The position numbers and the translations under genes are program-made. A DNA stretch of 48,359 nt from CAZWXH01 sp964637725 (GTDB lineage: Bacteria > Bacillota_I > Bacilli_A > Erysipelotrichales > Coprobacillaceae), in contig CAZWXH010000002.1 of the NCBI GenBank assembly GCA_964637725.1, positions 1 to 48,359 on the forward strand, written 5' to 3'. Numbering within the stretch: the stretch's first letter is position 1; each line of letters opens with the position of its first letter. This document shows, one piece after another, positions 31,240-39,069 of this stretch. The notes beneath the pieces are model-generated. The model worked only from the letters and a program-made list of their open reading frames with translations. It made no database searches and was not told where the DNA came from.

Positions 31240-31836
31240 ATGAGTGTAGATTTTTTAAATAGTCAAACAAAAGAAAATTTAATGAGAGCATTTGCGGGTG
31301 AATCACAAGCGAGAAATCGATATACATTTGCGGCCGGTAAGGCAGTAGAGAAAAAGCAACATATGATTGCTGATGTTTTTTATTTTACGGCCAACCAAGA
31401 AAAGGAACATGCCCAAGTCTTTTATAATCATTTACAAGAATTAGCAGGTCAAAATATTAAGATTGATGGGGCTTACCCTATTGATATTTCTGAAGATATA
31501 GTGACTTTACTCAAAAGTGCTCATCATAATGAATATGAAGAATATGAAGATGTTTATCAGAATTTCGCGAATGTTGCATCGCAAGAAGGTTTTTTAAAGG
31601 TCGCTCAAGACTTTAAAAATATAGCTGAGATTGAAAAGGTTCATGGTGATCGATTTGATGCCTTGGCTAAAATGCTAGAAGCTGGTCAATTATATGTGTC
31701 GGATGTGACATGTCAATGGATGTGTTTAAACTGTGGACATATTTATGAAGGAACTCAAGTACCTGAGAAATGTCCTGTCTGTGATCATGATCAAGGATAC
31801 TTTATTAGAGTTGAGTTTGCTCCTTTTTGGAAATAA
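31240..31836 (+). CDS. rbr: Rubrerythrin
   Basis: Rubrerythrin reduces hydrogen peroxide in anaerobes with electrons from rubredoxin or NADH-dependent partners. The 198-residue protein has the ferritin-like diiron domain (residues 1-145; EsxARxRY in AGESQARNRY, and EKEHAQVFYNHL, EEYEDVY and EIEKVHGDRFD as metal ligands) and a C-terminal rubredoxin-like site (CLNCGHIYEGTQVPEKCPVCDH, about 163-185). GCAAAGGAGAG supports ATG 31240. It points to an anaerobic host. Confidence 0.94.
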   Translation: MSVDFLNSQTKENLMRAFAGESQARNRYTFAAGKAVEKKQHMIADVFYFTANQEKEHAQVFYNHLQELAGQNIKIDGAYPIDISEDIVTLLKSAHHNEYEEYEDVYQNFANVASQEGFLKVAQDFKNIAEIEKVHGDRFDALAKMLEAGQLYVSDVTCQWMCLNCGHIYEGTQVPEKCPVCDHDQGYFIRVEFAPFWK

Positions 31837-31851
31837 CAAGAAAAAAGATTG

Positions 31852-31880
31852 TTGACATATGGTAACGAATTATATAAAAT
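31852..31880 (+). promoter_or_regulatory. Promoter of the MATE leader
   Basis: A consensus TTGACA (31852-31857) and TAAAAT (31875-31880) are 17 bases apart. An inverted repeat (AGCAGT 31883-31888, ACTGCT 31900-31905) sits at the expected transcript start and could be an operator or an RNA stem. Confidence 0.7.
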
Positions 31881-31906
31881 AGAGCAGTACAAAAAAATAA
31901 CTGCTT

Positions 31907-31965
31907 AAAAGAGCTATAGATTTCTCTATTTCTGATTACAAATAGACAACTATAGCTCTTTTTAT
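31907..31965 (+). terminator. Leader terminator ahead of the MATE gene
   Basis: AAAAGAGCTATAG (31907-31919) and CTATAGCTCTTTT (31950-31962) form a 13-bp stem. A second small stem (CTATTT/AAATAG) lies in its loop, and the U-run continues. Placed between a promoter and the MATE start, it should cause early termination unless relieved. I see no leader peptide start in the leader. Confidence 0.7.
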
Positions 31966-31982
31966 ATGAAAGGATTCAAAAT

Positions 31983-33332
31983 ATGGAAAACAAAAACCCG
32001 ATGGGATATAAACCAATCTTCCCATTACTTATTTCAATGGCATTGCCACCAATGCTCTCAATGCTTATTCAATCTCTATACAATATTATTGATAGTATTT
32101 TTGTGGCTCAACTTAGTGAAGAAGCATTAACTGCTGTCTCATTAATATTCCCACTTCAAAATTTATCTTTAGCTTTTAGTTGTGGTGTAGGAATTGCATT
32201 AAACGCTCTAATCGCAAGGCATTTAGGTGCTCATAATGATAAACAAGCATCTTATGTAGCGAGTCAAGGATTGTTAATGACAATCATCCATTCTGTATTA
32301 TTTGTGATTATTGGATTGTTTTTTATTCAACCATTTGTATCAATCTTTACAACATCATCACAAGTTATTGATTATGGTGTTTCTTATGGAACTATAGTTA
32401 TTACTTTAACATTTGGTTCATTTATTCATATTGCTATTGAAAAGATGTTTCAAGCAACAGGGAATATGATTATTCCCATGTTCTTACAACTTGTTGGTGC
32501 ATTAGTGAATATTGTCTTAGATCCAATATTAATCTTTGGATACTTTGGAATCCCTGCAATGGGAGTGAGTGGGGCAGCTATCGCAACTGTTATTGGACAA
32601 ATGAGTGCCTGTCTTCTTTCTGTGTTTATTTTTTATAAAAAGAGTCAGCATATTCATATCTCATTAAAACATATAAAAATAGATAAAAATGTGTTTTCTC
32701 AATTATATAAGATTGCCATTCCATCAGGCTTAATGATGTGTTTACCATCTGTATTGGTTTCAGTATTAAATGGAATTCTTGCAGGAATTTCACAAAGTGC
32801 AGTTGCCTTCTTTGGAATATATTTTAAACTTCAAACATTTATCTATATGCCAACAAATGGTGTGATTCAAGGAATGAGACCAATTATGGGTTATAATTAT
32901 GGTGCCCAAAGGAAAGATCGTATGAATCAAACACTCAAAGCATCTTTTATGACGATTGGTGTTATTTTATCTTTGGGAACTGTATTATTCTTAGGCTTCC
33001 CTGAATTTATTTTAAGTTTATTTAGTGCTAATCAAGAAATGTTAGAAATAGGAATTATTGGTATTAGAATCTTATCATTAAGTTTTATTGTTTCAACAGT
33101 AGGGATTTTAATGTCAGGTATTTTTGAATCATTAGGACTTGGAACTCAGTCATTAATTATTTCGTTATTAAGACAATTTATCATTGTTATACCATTATCG
33201 TTTATATTATTACCAATAATGGGAATCAACGGAATATGGTTATCTTTTCCTATATCAGAGGCAATCGCTTGTCTTTATGCCGTATATGCTTATAAACATG
33301 TTTATAAAAGAAAAACAGAAGAACTTGCATAA
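31983..33332 (+). CDS. MATE-family efflux transporter
   Basis: This 449-residue membrane protein has 12 predicted spans in two halves, as in MATE (NorM/MepA-type) drug or metabolite exporters driven by sodium or protons. Typical stretches are NPMGYKPIFPLLISMALPPMLSMLIQSLYNIIDSIFVAQL (residues 4-43) and the corresponding second-half LKASFMTIGVILSLGTVLFLGFPEFILSLFS. AAAGGATT upstream supports ATG 31983. Its leader carries a strong promoter and a terminator, so expression is probably conditional. The exported compound is unknown. Confidence 0.92.
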   Translation: MENKNPMGYKPIFPLLISMALPPMLSMLIQSLYNIIDSIFVAQLSEEALTAVSLIFPLQNLSLAFSCGVGIALNALIARHLGAHNDKQASYVASQGLLMTIIHSVLFVIIGLFFIQPFVSIFTTSSQVIDYGVSYGTIVITLTFGSFIHIAIEKMFQATGNMIIPMFLQLVGALVNIVLDPILIFGYFGIPAMGVSGAAIATVIGQMSACLLSVFIFYKKSQHIHISLKHIKIDKNVFSQLYKIAIPSGLMMCLPSVLVSVLNGILAGISQSAVAFFGIYFKLQTFIYMPTNGVIQGMRPIMGYNYGAQRKDRMNQTLKASFMTIGVILSLGTVLFLGFPEFILSLFSANQEMLEIGIIGIRILSLSFIVSTVGILMSGIFESLGLGTQSLIISLLRQFIIVIPLSFILLPIMGINGIWLSFPISEAIACLYAVYAYKHVYKRKTEELA

Positions 33333-33346
33333 GTTCTTCTGTTATT
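33314..33346. terminator. Bidirectional terminator between MATE gene and cysK
   Basis: AACAGAAGAACTT (33314-33326) and AAGTTCTTCTGTT (33331-33343) form a perfect 13-bp stem with a GCAT loop, flanked by A- and T-rich ends. It overlaps the ends of both convergent genes. Confidence 0.8.
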
Positions 33347-34268
33347 TAAATAAATCAGTTGATAAATATCGATCTCCACCATCAGGTAGGATGACAACGA
33401 TATTTTTATTTTGGTTTTCTTCTAATGATGCTATTTTTTTAGCTACACTCAAAGCTGCACCTGAAGAAATACCAACAAGAATTCCTTCATGACTAGCTAA
33501 TTCTTTTGATGATTCAAAGGATTCTTCAGTAGTAACTAACATGATATCATCAAAGATATCTGTATCTAAGATATCAGGAATAAAGCCAGCACCAATACCT
33601 TGTATTTTATGCGCGCCAGCTTCTCCTTTTGTAAGGATAGGGGAATCTTGAGGTTCAACAGCAATAATTTTAATGTCAGGATTCTTTTCTTTTAAGTATC
33701 GACCAACACCAGTTATTGTTCCACCTGTTCCAATTCCTGCAACCAATATATCGATTTGACCATCCATTTGTTTATTAATTTCCGGACCTGTTGTTTGATA
33801 ATGAGCTTTTACATTACTCAGATTAACAAATTGTCCAGGTATAAAACTATTAGGAATTTCTTGCGATAAATCTTCTGCTTTTTTAATTGCCCCTTTCATT
33901 CCATCTTTTCCAGGAGTTAAAATTAAAGATGCTCCGTAAGCTTTCATTAATGTACGTCGTTCTTCACTCATTGTATCTGGCATAACAATGATTACCTTGA
34001 ATCCTAAAGTCGCTGCCACTGCACATAAACCAATTCCAGTATTACCGCTAGTAGGCTCAATAATTGTATAGCCTTCTTTTAATTTTCCATCTTTAATCGC
34101 ATCCTCAATCATTTGTTTTGCGACTCTGTCTTTAACACTTCCAGCGGGGTTATAGTATTCCAATTTGGCATAAACATTCGCTTTTAACTCGTTTTTTTCT
34201 TGTATATGATGTAGTTGTAACATAGGAGTATGTCCAACTAATTCATTAAAATTATGATATATATTCAT
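33342..34268 (-). CDS. cysK: Cysteine synthase (O-acetylserine sulfhydrylase)
   Basis: This 308-residue fold-type II PLP enzyme makes cysteine from O-acetylserine and sulfide. PLP binds Lys46 in NPAGSVKDR. The phosphate loop is IEPTSGNTGIGL (about residues 73-84), with GIGTGGTITG and GAGFIPDIL later and GISSGAALS near the C-terminus. ATG 34268 is preceded by AAGGAGGAATTG on the minus strand. Serine acetyltransferase is not beside it. Its promoter is divergent from the hisJ-like gene. Confidence 0.93.
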   Translation of the reverse strand: MNIYHNFNELVGHTPMLQLHHIQEKNELKANVYAKLEYYNPAGSVKDRVAKQMIEDAIKDGKLKEGYTIIEPTSGNTGIGLCAVAATLGFKVIIVMPDTMSEERRTLMKAYGASLILTPGKDGMKGAIKKAEDLSQEIPNSFIPGQFVNLSNVKAHYQTTGPEINKQMDGQIDILVAGIGTGGTITGVGRYLKEKNPDIKIIAVEPQDSPILTKGEAGAHKIQGIGAGFIPDILDTDIFDDIMLVTTEESFESSKELASHEGILVGISSGAALSVAKKIASLEENQNKNIVVILPDGGDRYLSTDLFK

Positions 34269-34294
34269 AATCAATTCCTCCTTAATTTATGATT

Positions 34295-34323
34295 ATTATA
34301 ATCATGCTATGTATGAAAATCAA
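34295..34323 (-). promoter_or_regulatory. Promoter of cysK
   Basis: On the minus strand TTGATT (34323-34318) and TATAAT (34300-34295) are 17 bases apart. Confidence 0.6.
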
Positions 34324-34386
34324 AGAATATGATAATTCTTTTCAATTAAGTTTAAAAGTGATAAAATGAGAAAAATGGAGGTAATT

Positions 34387-35178
34387 ATGAGAAAAATCGA
34401 TTATCATATGCATACTTATTTCTCTACTGATAGTAATGCTTGTCCTAGAGAACATATTCTTATAGCAATTGAAAAAGGATTAGAAGAAATATGCTTTACA
34501 GACCATCAGGATTTTAATTATCCTCATTGTCCTTTTGAAATAGATACTACTTCTTATTTTAAGAAGTTAAAGTTATTACAAAGTGAATTTAAAGATAAAA
34601 TAAAGATAAAAATAGGTGTTGAGATTGGATTAGATGTAGAATATTTTGATGAAATTAATGAATTTATTAATGCAAATGAATATGATTATGTTATTGGTTC
34701 AATTCATGTTATTCATCAAACAGAGTTTTATGATCCTGCTCTTTACTTTCACAATAAGACAAAAGAACAAGCTCATAAAGAATTCTTTTTAACGACATTA
34801 GAATGTGTCCAAAAGTTTGATTGTTTTAATTGTTTAGGACATTTAGATTATATATGTCGCTATGGTCCTTATGCTGATAAAAGTGTCAATCATGCTTTGT
34901 ATCAAGAGATTATTGATGATATATTGAGAACATTGATTCAAAAAGAAAAAGGGATTGAAGTGAATACATCAGGCTATCGAGATCTAAAAGTATGTGGTTT
35001 TCCTAACTTTGAACAAGTTCAAAGATACTATGATCTGGGTGGTAGAATTGTGAGCGTAGGGACTGATTCTCATACAAGTGATAGAATTGGTGAAAATGTT
35101 GAGAATGTTTTAAAAGAGTATCAAAGAATAGGGTTTGAGGATGTCTCAACATTTACAAAAATGAATAGAGATTCATAA
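34387..35178 (+). CDS. hisJ: PHP-type histidinol-phosphatase
   Basis: This 263-residue protein belongs to the HisJ/HisK group of PHP-domain phosphatases, which remove phosphate from histidinol phosphate. Metal-binding motifs are DYHMHTYFSTDS (about residues 4-15), CFTDHQDF (about 39-46), GSIHVIH (about 109-115), GHLDYICRYGPYAD and GTDSHTSDR at the end. AAATGGAGG supports ATG 34387; ATG 34366 would overlap that site. It lies about 4 kb beyond the his operon, which lacks a phosphatase, so it probably fills that step. Confidence 0.88.
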   Translation: MRKIDYHMHTYFSTDSNACPREHILIAIEKGLEEICFTDHQDFNYPHCPFEIDTTSYFKKLKLLQSEFKDKIKIKIGVEIGLDVEYFDEINEFINANEYDYVIGSIHVIHQTEFYDPALYFHNKTKEQAHKEFFLTTLECVQKFDCFNCLGHLDYICRYGPYADKSVNHALYQEIIDDILRTLIQKEKGIEVNTSGYRDLKVCGFPNFEQVQRYYDLGGRIVSVGTDSHTSDRIGENVENVLKEYQRIGFEDVSTFTKMNRDS

Positions 35179-35223
35179 TCCTTTATGTTATAATGTATAC
35201 ATATAAATAGGAGAGTGAATAAT

Positions 35224-35574
35224 ATGATTTGTTATAATAAGGAAGATGTAGAAGATTTAAAAAAGCATGAAGGAAAGTATTATATGCCTAGTGCTTTGTT
35301 TGATACAATGCAATTTAAATTAATTCGTTTAGAAGTGAAATGGGCTTATGTAGCGTGTTTAAATGTCTTATTAAAAAGTCCATCATTTGATAAAGAAGGA
35401 CAAGCATTTATCAAAGATGATCATCCACAAATGATTGCTGTTTTAAAAGATTTAGCAAATAAAGAAGTTGATAGTGAAAAAATAGATGGTTATATTTCAG
35501 AAATGGAAGATAATGGATTAATAGAAAAAGTGGGAAGAGATATATATTTGAAAAAGATTGTGAATATCTTTTAG
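35224..35574 (+). CDS. Small protein of unknown function
   Basis: This 116-residue protein has a likely helical centre (RLEVKWAYVACLNVLLKSP) and a C-terminal part (DGYISEMEDNGLIEKVGRDIYLKKI) shaped like a winged-helix end. That might mean DNA binding, but I do not recognise the family. AGGAGAGTG upstream supports ATG 35224. TATAAT near 35189 may be its -10 box, and a terminator follows. Confidence 0.65.
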   Translation: MICYNKEDVEDLKKHEGKYYMPSALFDTMQFKLIRLEVKWAYVACLNVLLKSPSFDKEGQAFIKDDHPQMIAVLKDLANKEVDSEKIDGYISEMEDNGLIEKVGRDIYLKKIVNIF

Positions 35575-35592
35575 AAAGATATCTTTTTCTTT
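35564..35592 (+). terminator. Terminator after the small unknown gene
   Basis: ATATCTTT (35564-35571) and AAAGATAT (35575-35582) pair around the TAG stop codon, followed by CTTTTTCTTT. Confidence 0.6.
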
Positions 35593-35608
35593 ATAGAGGA
35601 GAAATAAG

Positions 35609-36775
35609 ATGTTTCAATATTTTGTAAAAAAGTTTATAAAGAATTATCAAGAAACCTCTCATCCAAAGGTGAGAGAAAAATATGGGATTCTTAGTAGTGT
35701 TGTATCAATTATATGTAATGGGTTTATGGTTGTTTTTAAACTTATATTTGGATTCATTACACATTCTGTTGCCATTCAAGCTGATGGTTTTAATAACTTG
35801 TCGGATATGGGAAGTAATATTGCGACTCTATTTGGCTTTAAGTTGGCTGGTAAACATCCTGATGCTGATCATCCATATGGTCATGGTCGATATGAATACA
35901 TCGCAGGACTTGTTATTGCATTCTTGATTTTATTAGTTGCCTTTTCTTCATTACAAGAATCTTTTATGAAGATAATAGAACCTAATCAAGTAAACTTTCA
36001 AATAGGAGCAGTTATTGTTTTAATCGTTTCTATATTTATTAAATTTTGGATGTCAAAATTTAATAAACAAGCAGGTGAATTGATAGAATCACCTTCTTTA
36101 AAAGCGGCGGCTCAAGATAGTATTAATGATGTTATGACAACTTCAGCAACGCTTATCTCTTTATGTTTAAGTTTAGTTACGGATTTACCATTAGATGGAA
36201 TCATGGGGCTTATTGTTTCATTGTTAGTCTTTAAATCAGGGATCGATATATTTAGAGATACTGTTGATCCATTACTAGGACAAGCTCCTCAAAAACAATT
36301 GGTTGATGAGATTTATACCTTTGTGATGGAGTTTGATAAGGTCTTAGGAATACATGACTTTATGATGCATGATTATGGTCCTGGTAGACAGTATATGACA
36401 TTTCATGCTGAAGTCAATTGTTGTGATGATATGATGGAAATTCATGATCAAATAGATTTAATTGAAAGAGAGTTATTAAATAAATTTAATATCTTAACAA
36501 CCATTCATATGGATCCTATTGATATGGATGATGAAATAACAAATGAATTGCGTGAAAAAGTCCGTTTGATTGTTGATAAAGTTAATCCTGAATACAGTAT
36601 TCATGATTTTCGTATTGTTACAGGACCAACACATACAAATCTTATTTTTGATGTTTTGATACCTGCTGATGATGAAATCAAGCATAGTATTTTAAGAAAT
36701 AATATTGAATCAAAAGTACAAGAATTAAATAAAACATATTTCTGTGTTATTCAAATAGATCATGCTTTTGTTTAA
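35609..36775 (+). CDS. Cation diffusion facilitator transporter
   Basis: This 388-residue protein is a CDF-family exporter of zinc, manganese, cobalt or iron. Six spans are expected in residues 25-210. The metal-site motifs are FNNLSDMGSN (HxxxD-like site, here NxxxD, about residues 61-70) and HPYGHGRYEY (about 90). The second DxxxD-type site is in AAAQDSINDVMTT (about 167). A C-terminal cytosolic domain follows, with an extra segment after about 290. The first metal residue being Asp/Asn-like rather than His suggests manganese or iron, tentatively. AGAGGAGAAA upstream supports ATG 35609. Confidence 0.88.
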   Translation: MFQYFVKKFIKNYQETSHPKVREKYGILSSVVSIICNGFMVVFKLIFGFITHSVAIQADGFNNLSDMGSNIATLFGFKLAGKHPDADHPYGHGRYEYIAGLVIAFLILLVAFSSLQESFMKIIEPNQVNFQIGAVIVLIVSIFIKFWMSKFNKQAGELIESPSLKAAAQDSINDVMTTSATLISLCLSLVTDLPLDGIMGLIVSLLVFKSGIDIFRDTVDPLLGQAPQKQLVDEIYTFVMEFDKVLGIHDFMMHDYGPGRQYMTFHAEVNCCDDMMEIHDQIDLIERELLNKFNILTTIHMDPIDMDDEITNELREKVRLIVDKVNPEYSIHDFRIVTGPTHTNLIFDVLIPADDEIKHSILRNNIESKVQELNKTYFCVIQIDHAFV

Positions 36776-36791
36776 GAAAAGAGGAAACGAT

Positions 36792-37043
36792 ATGTTAGAA
36801 TTTAAATATGATACACAATTATTAATAGAAGGAACTCAATTGAGTGAAGATGATATTAATCAGTATTTTATGAATCATTTCAAAGGCGATTGTTTATTAG
36901 CTGTTGGAGATGATGAATTAATAAAGATTCATTTCCATACAAATGAACCATGGGATGTACTTTCTTATTGTTCAACTCTAGGTGAAATCTATGATATTGT
37001 TATAGAAGATATGGAGAGACAATCAAAGGGTTTAAAGGGTTGA
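36792..37043 (+). CDS. Stand-alone FakA/DegV-partner-like domain
   Basis: This 83-residue protein looks like an isolated piece of FakA (YloV), the DAK-type kinase that phosphorylates fatty acids with FakB. Its centre GDCLLAVGDDELIKIHFHTNEPWDVLSYCSTLGEIYDIVIEDMERQ (residues about 32-77) mirrors the FakA segment containing GDS-VVVGDD-LVKVHVHT and the NM..Q end. The kinase domain and the rest of FakA are missing. AAGAGGAAA supports ATG 36792. It may be a real short domain protein or a remnant of a larger gene. It overlaps no other gene and follows a CDF transporter. Confidence 0.65.
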   Translation: MLEFKYDTQLLIEGTQLSEDDINQYFMNHFKGDCLLAVGDDELIKIHFHTNEPWDVLSYCSTLGEIYDIVIEDMERQSKGLKG

Positions 37044-37066
37044 TTTTAGAAATTTTAAAAAAATAA

Positions 37067-37095
37067 TTGACAATTGTTTTATAAAACGATAATAT
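37067..37095 (+). promoter_or_regulatory. Promoter of the T-box metNIQ operon
   Basis: TTGACA (37067-37072) and TAATAT (37090-37095) are 17 bases apart. Confidence 0.7.
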
Positions 37096-37099
37096 AGTA

Positions 37100-37352
37100 A
37101 CAACAACAGTGAAGAGAAGAGTAATCTATACAATTCTTTCTAGAGAGTTCTTGGGTGGTGGAAAAGAACAAGAAAAGGTAGATGAAGATGGTCTTGGAGT
37201 TACATTGGTGAATATTGAGCTAATGTCGGGTGTTCCCGTTATAGAACTAGAGTATGTTGGTACTCGAAGAGGCTATAATTGCGAGATTATAGTGAATTAA
37301 GGTGGTAACACGGGTCTATTGCTCGTCCTTTATATAAGGACGAGTTTTTATA
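37100..37352 (+). ncRNA. T-box leader, probably methionine-responsive
   Basis: The leader ahead of metN carries the T-box sequence AAGGTGGTAACACGGG near 37300-37314 and a terminator at 37322-37350. Stem I is visible: ATCTAT pairs with GTAGAT, GTTCTT with AAGAAC around a G-rich loop, and an AGTA sequence faces GAAGATGG in the specifier loop. This loop contains ATG (Met), or GAT if read directly after GAA. T-boxes bind uncharged tRNA and stop termination. UGGU would pair with a tRNA ending ACCA, as in initiator and elongator Met tRNA. The downstream methionine transporter supports Met. Confidence 0.85.
37322..37350 (+). terminator. T-box terminator
   Basis: CTCGTCCTT (37322-37330) and AAGGACGAG (37336-37344) flank TATAT, followed by TTTTT. 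Confidence 0.9.
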
Positions 37353-37370
37353 TTTTAAGGAGGGAATACA

Positions 37371-38390
37371 ATGATTGAACTAAAGAATATTACAAAAGTA
37401 TTTCATACTCAAAAGGGTGATATTAATGCATGCAAGGATGTTAACCTTACAATTAGAGATGGAGAGATATTTGGCGTTATCGGCTATAGTGGAGCTGGGA
37501 AGTCAACATTAGTTCGTATTATTAATCAACTAGAGAAACAAACAAGTGGAAAGGTTATTATTGATGGAAACGATATCACAAGTTTATCGGCTAAGTCATT
37601 ACGTGATAAGCGTACAAAGATAGGGATGATTTTTCAACACTTTAACCTACTATGGTCTAGAACAGTTCAAAAGAATATTGAACTACCTTTAGAAATAGCG
37701 GGATTAAGTAAAGAGCAAAGAACAAAAAAATCTAAAGAATTAATTGAATTGGTTGGTTTACAAGGAAGAGAAAATGCCTACCCTAGTGAACTATCAGGCG
37801 GTCAAAAACAGCGTGTGGGTATTGCGAGAGCGCTTGCTAATGATCCTACAATTCTTCTCTGTGATGAAGCAACAAGTGCTTTAGATCCAGATACAACAGA
37901 ACAAATCCTTGAATTATTAATTGAGATTAATAAAAAACTAGGAATTACGATAGTTATGATTACACATCAAATGGAAGTTGTCCAAAAGATTTGTCATCGA
38001 ATTGCAGTTATGAGTGAAGGTCAAGTTGTTGAAGAAGGAAAAGTCAAAGATATATTTGAACATCCTCATCATGATATTACGAAACGTTTTGTTAGAGATT
38101 TCTCTAGTAAAGTTGATGATGAAAGACTTAATGAAAACTTAAAAGCGATTTATCCAGAAGGAATTTTATTAAGATTAACTTTTGATGAAGTAATATCTAG
38201 ACAACCTATTGTATCGCAAGTTATAAAAGAAACTGATTTACAGATTAGTATAGTTTCTGGAAACTTGACAAATACAATTGATAGTTCATTTGGGGTTTTA
38301 ATAGTTAATGTACTAGGTGGACACCAAAAAGAATATGATGAAATTATTAAGAAGTTTGAAAATTATCAAGTGATTGTGGAGGTGATATAA
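37371..38390 (+). CDS. metN: Methionine ABC transporter, ATP-binding protein
   Basis: MetN powers uptake of methionine. The 339-residue protein has Walker A (GYSGAGKSTLVR, about residues 36-47), the ABC signature LSGGQKQRVGIARAL (about 140-154), Walker B (TILLCDEATSALDP) and a C-terminal NIL-type ACT-like domain (about 262-339), which in the family binds methionine and inhibits transport. AAGGAGGGAATA supports ATG 37371. It is the first gene after the T-box. Confidence 0.94.
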   Translation: MIELKNITKVFHTQKGDINACKDVNLTIRDGEIFGVIGYSGAGKSTLVRIINQLEKQTSGKVIIDGNDITSLSAKSLRDKRTKIGMIFQHFNLLWSRTVQKNIELPLEIAGLSKEQRTKKSKELIELVGLQGRENAYPSELSGGQKQRVGIARALANDPTILLCDEATSALDPDTTEQILELLIEINKKLGITIVMITHQMEVVQKICHRIAVMSEGQVVEEGKVKDIFEHPHHDITKRFVRDFSSKVDDERLNENLKAIYPEGILLRLTFDEVISRQPIVSQVIKETDLQISIVSGNLTNTIDSSFGVLIVNVLGGHQKEYDEIIKKFENYQVIVEVI

Positions 38391-39056
38391 ATGAGTGAAT
38401 TTTTAGCACAAATTGATTGGGATGCAATGATTATTTCAATACAAGAAACTATATTTATGACAGTTACTTCATTGTTGGTTGCTGTTGTTATAGGATTTAT
38501 ACTTGGAATCATTCTTTATGTCACAAAAGAAGATAGCTTATATCCTAATAAAGTGATAAGTACAGTTTTAAACTTTATTGTGAACTTATTAAGAGCAGTC
38601 CCATTTATTATATTAATTTTTATCTTATTACCATTAACAAATTTATTGGTAGGAACTATGTTAGGAGCAACCGCAGCACTTCCAGCATTGATAATATCAA
38701 GTGCACCTTTCTACGCACGAATGTGTATGATAGCATTGAGTGAAGTAGATAAGGGAACGATTGAAGCCAGTAAGGCGATGGGTGCAAGCAATATGCAAAT
38801 TATTACAAAAATATTGTTACCTGAAGCTAAACCAGCTTTGATATCAAGTATTACAGTGATGGGTGTTTCGCTTGTTGGATATACAGCGATGGCGGGATGT
38901 ATCGGAGCTGGAGGACTTGGAAATCTGGCATATATGTATGGATTTGTCAGAACGAATATGGCAGTTATGTATACTGCAACATTCTTTGTATTGATAATTG
39001 TATTTTCAATACAGGGATTGGGCGATTATGTAGTGAAAAAAATTGATAAACGATAG
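38391..39056 (+). CDS. metI: Methionine ABC transporter, permease
   Basis: MetI forms the membrane channel. The 221-residue protein has five spans and the inner-membrane coupling motif EASKAMGASNMQIITKILLPEAKPAL (about residues 125-150). It starts directly after the metN stop (GGAGGTGATATAA before ATG 38391). Confidence 0.94.
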   Translation: MSEFLAQIDWDAMIISIQETIFMTVTSLLVAVVIGFILGIILYVTKEDSLYPNKVISTVLNFIVNLLRAVPFIILIFILLPLTNLLVGTMLGATAALPALIISSAPFYARMCMIALSEVDKGTIEASKAMGASNMQIITKILLPEAKPALISSITVMGVSLVGYTAMAGCIGAGGLGNLAYMYGFVRTNMAVMYTATFFVLIIVFSIQGLGDYVVKKIDKR

Positions 39057-39069
39057 GGAGGAAATCAAA

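Noticed and set aside
37109..37300. Open frame of 63 codons before metN
   Set aside because: It lies wholly inside the T-box leader, whose stem I and T-box motif explain the sequence.
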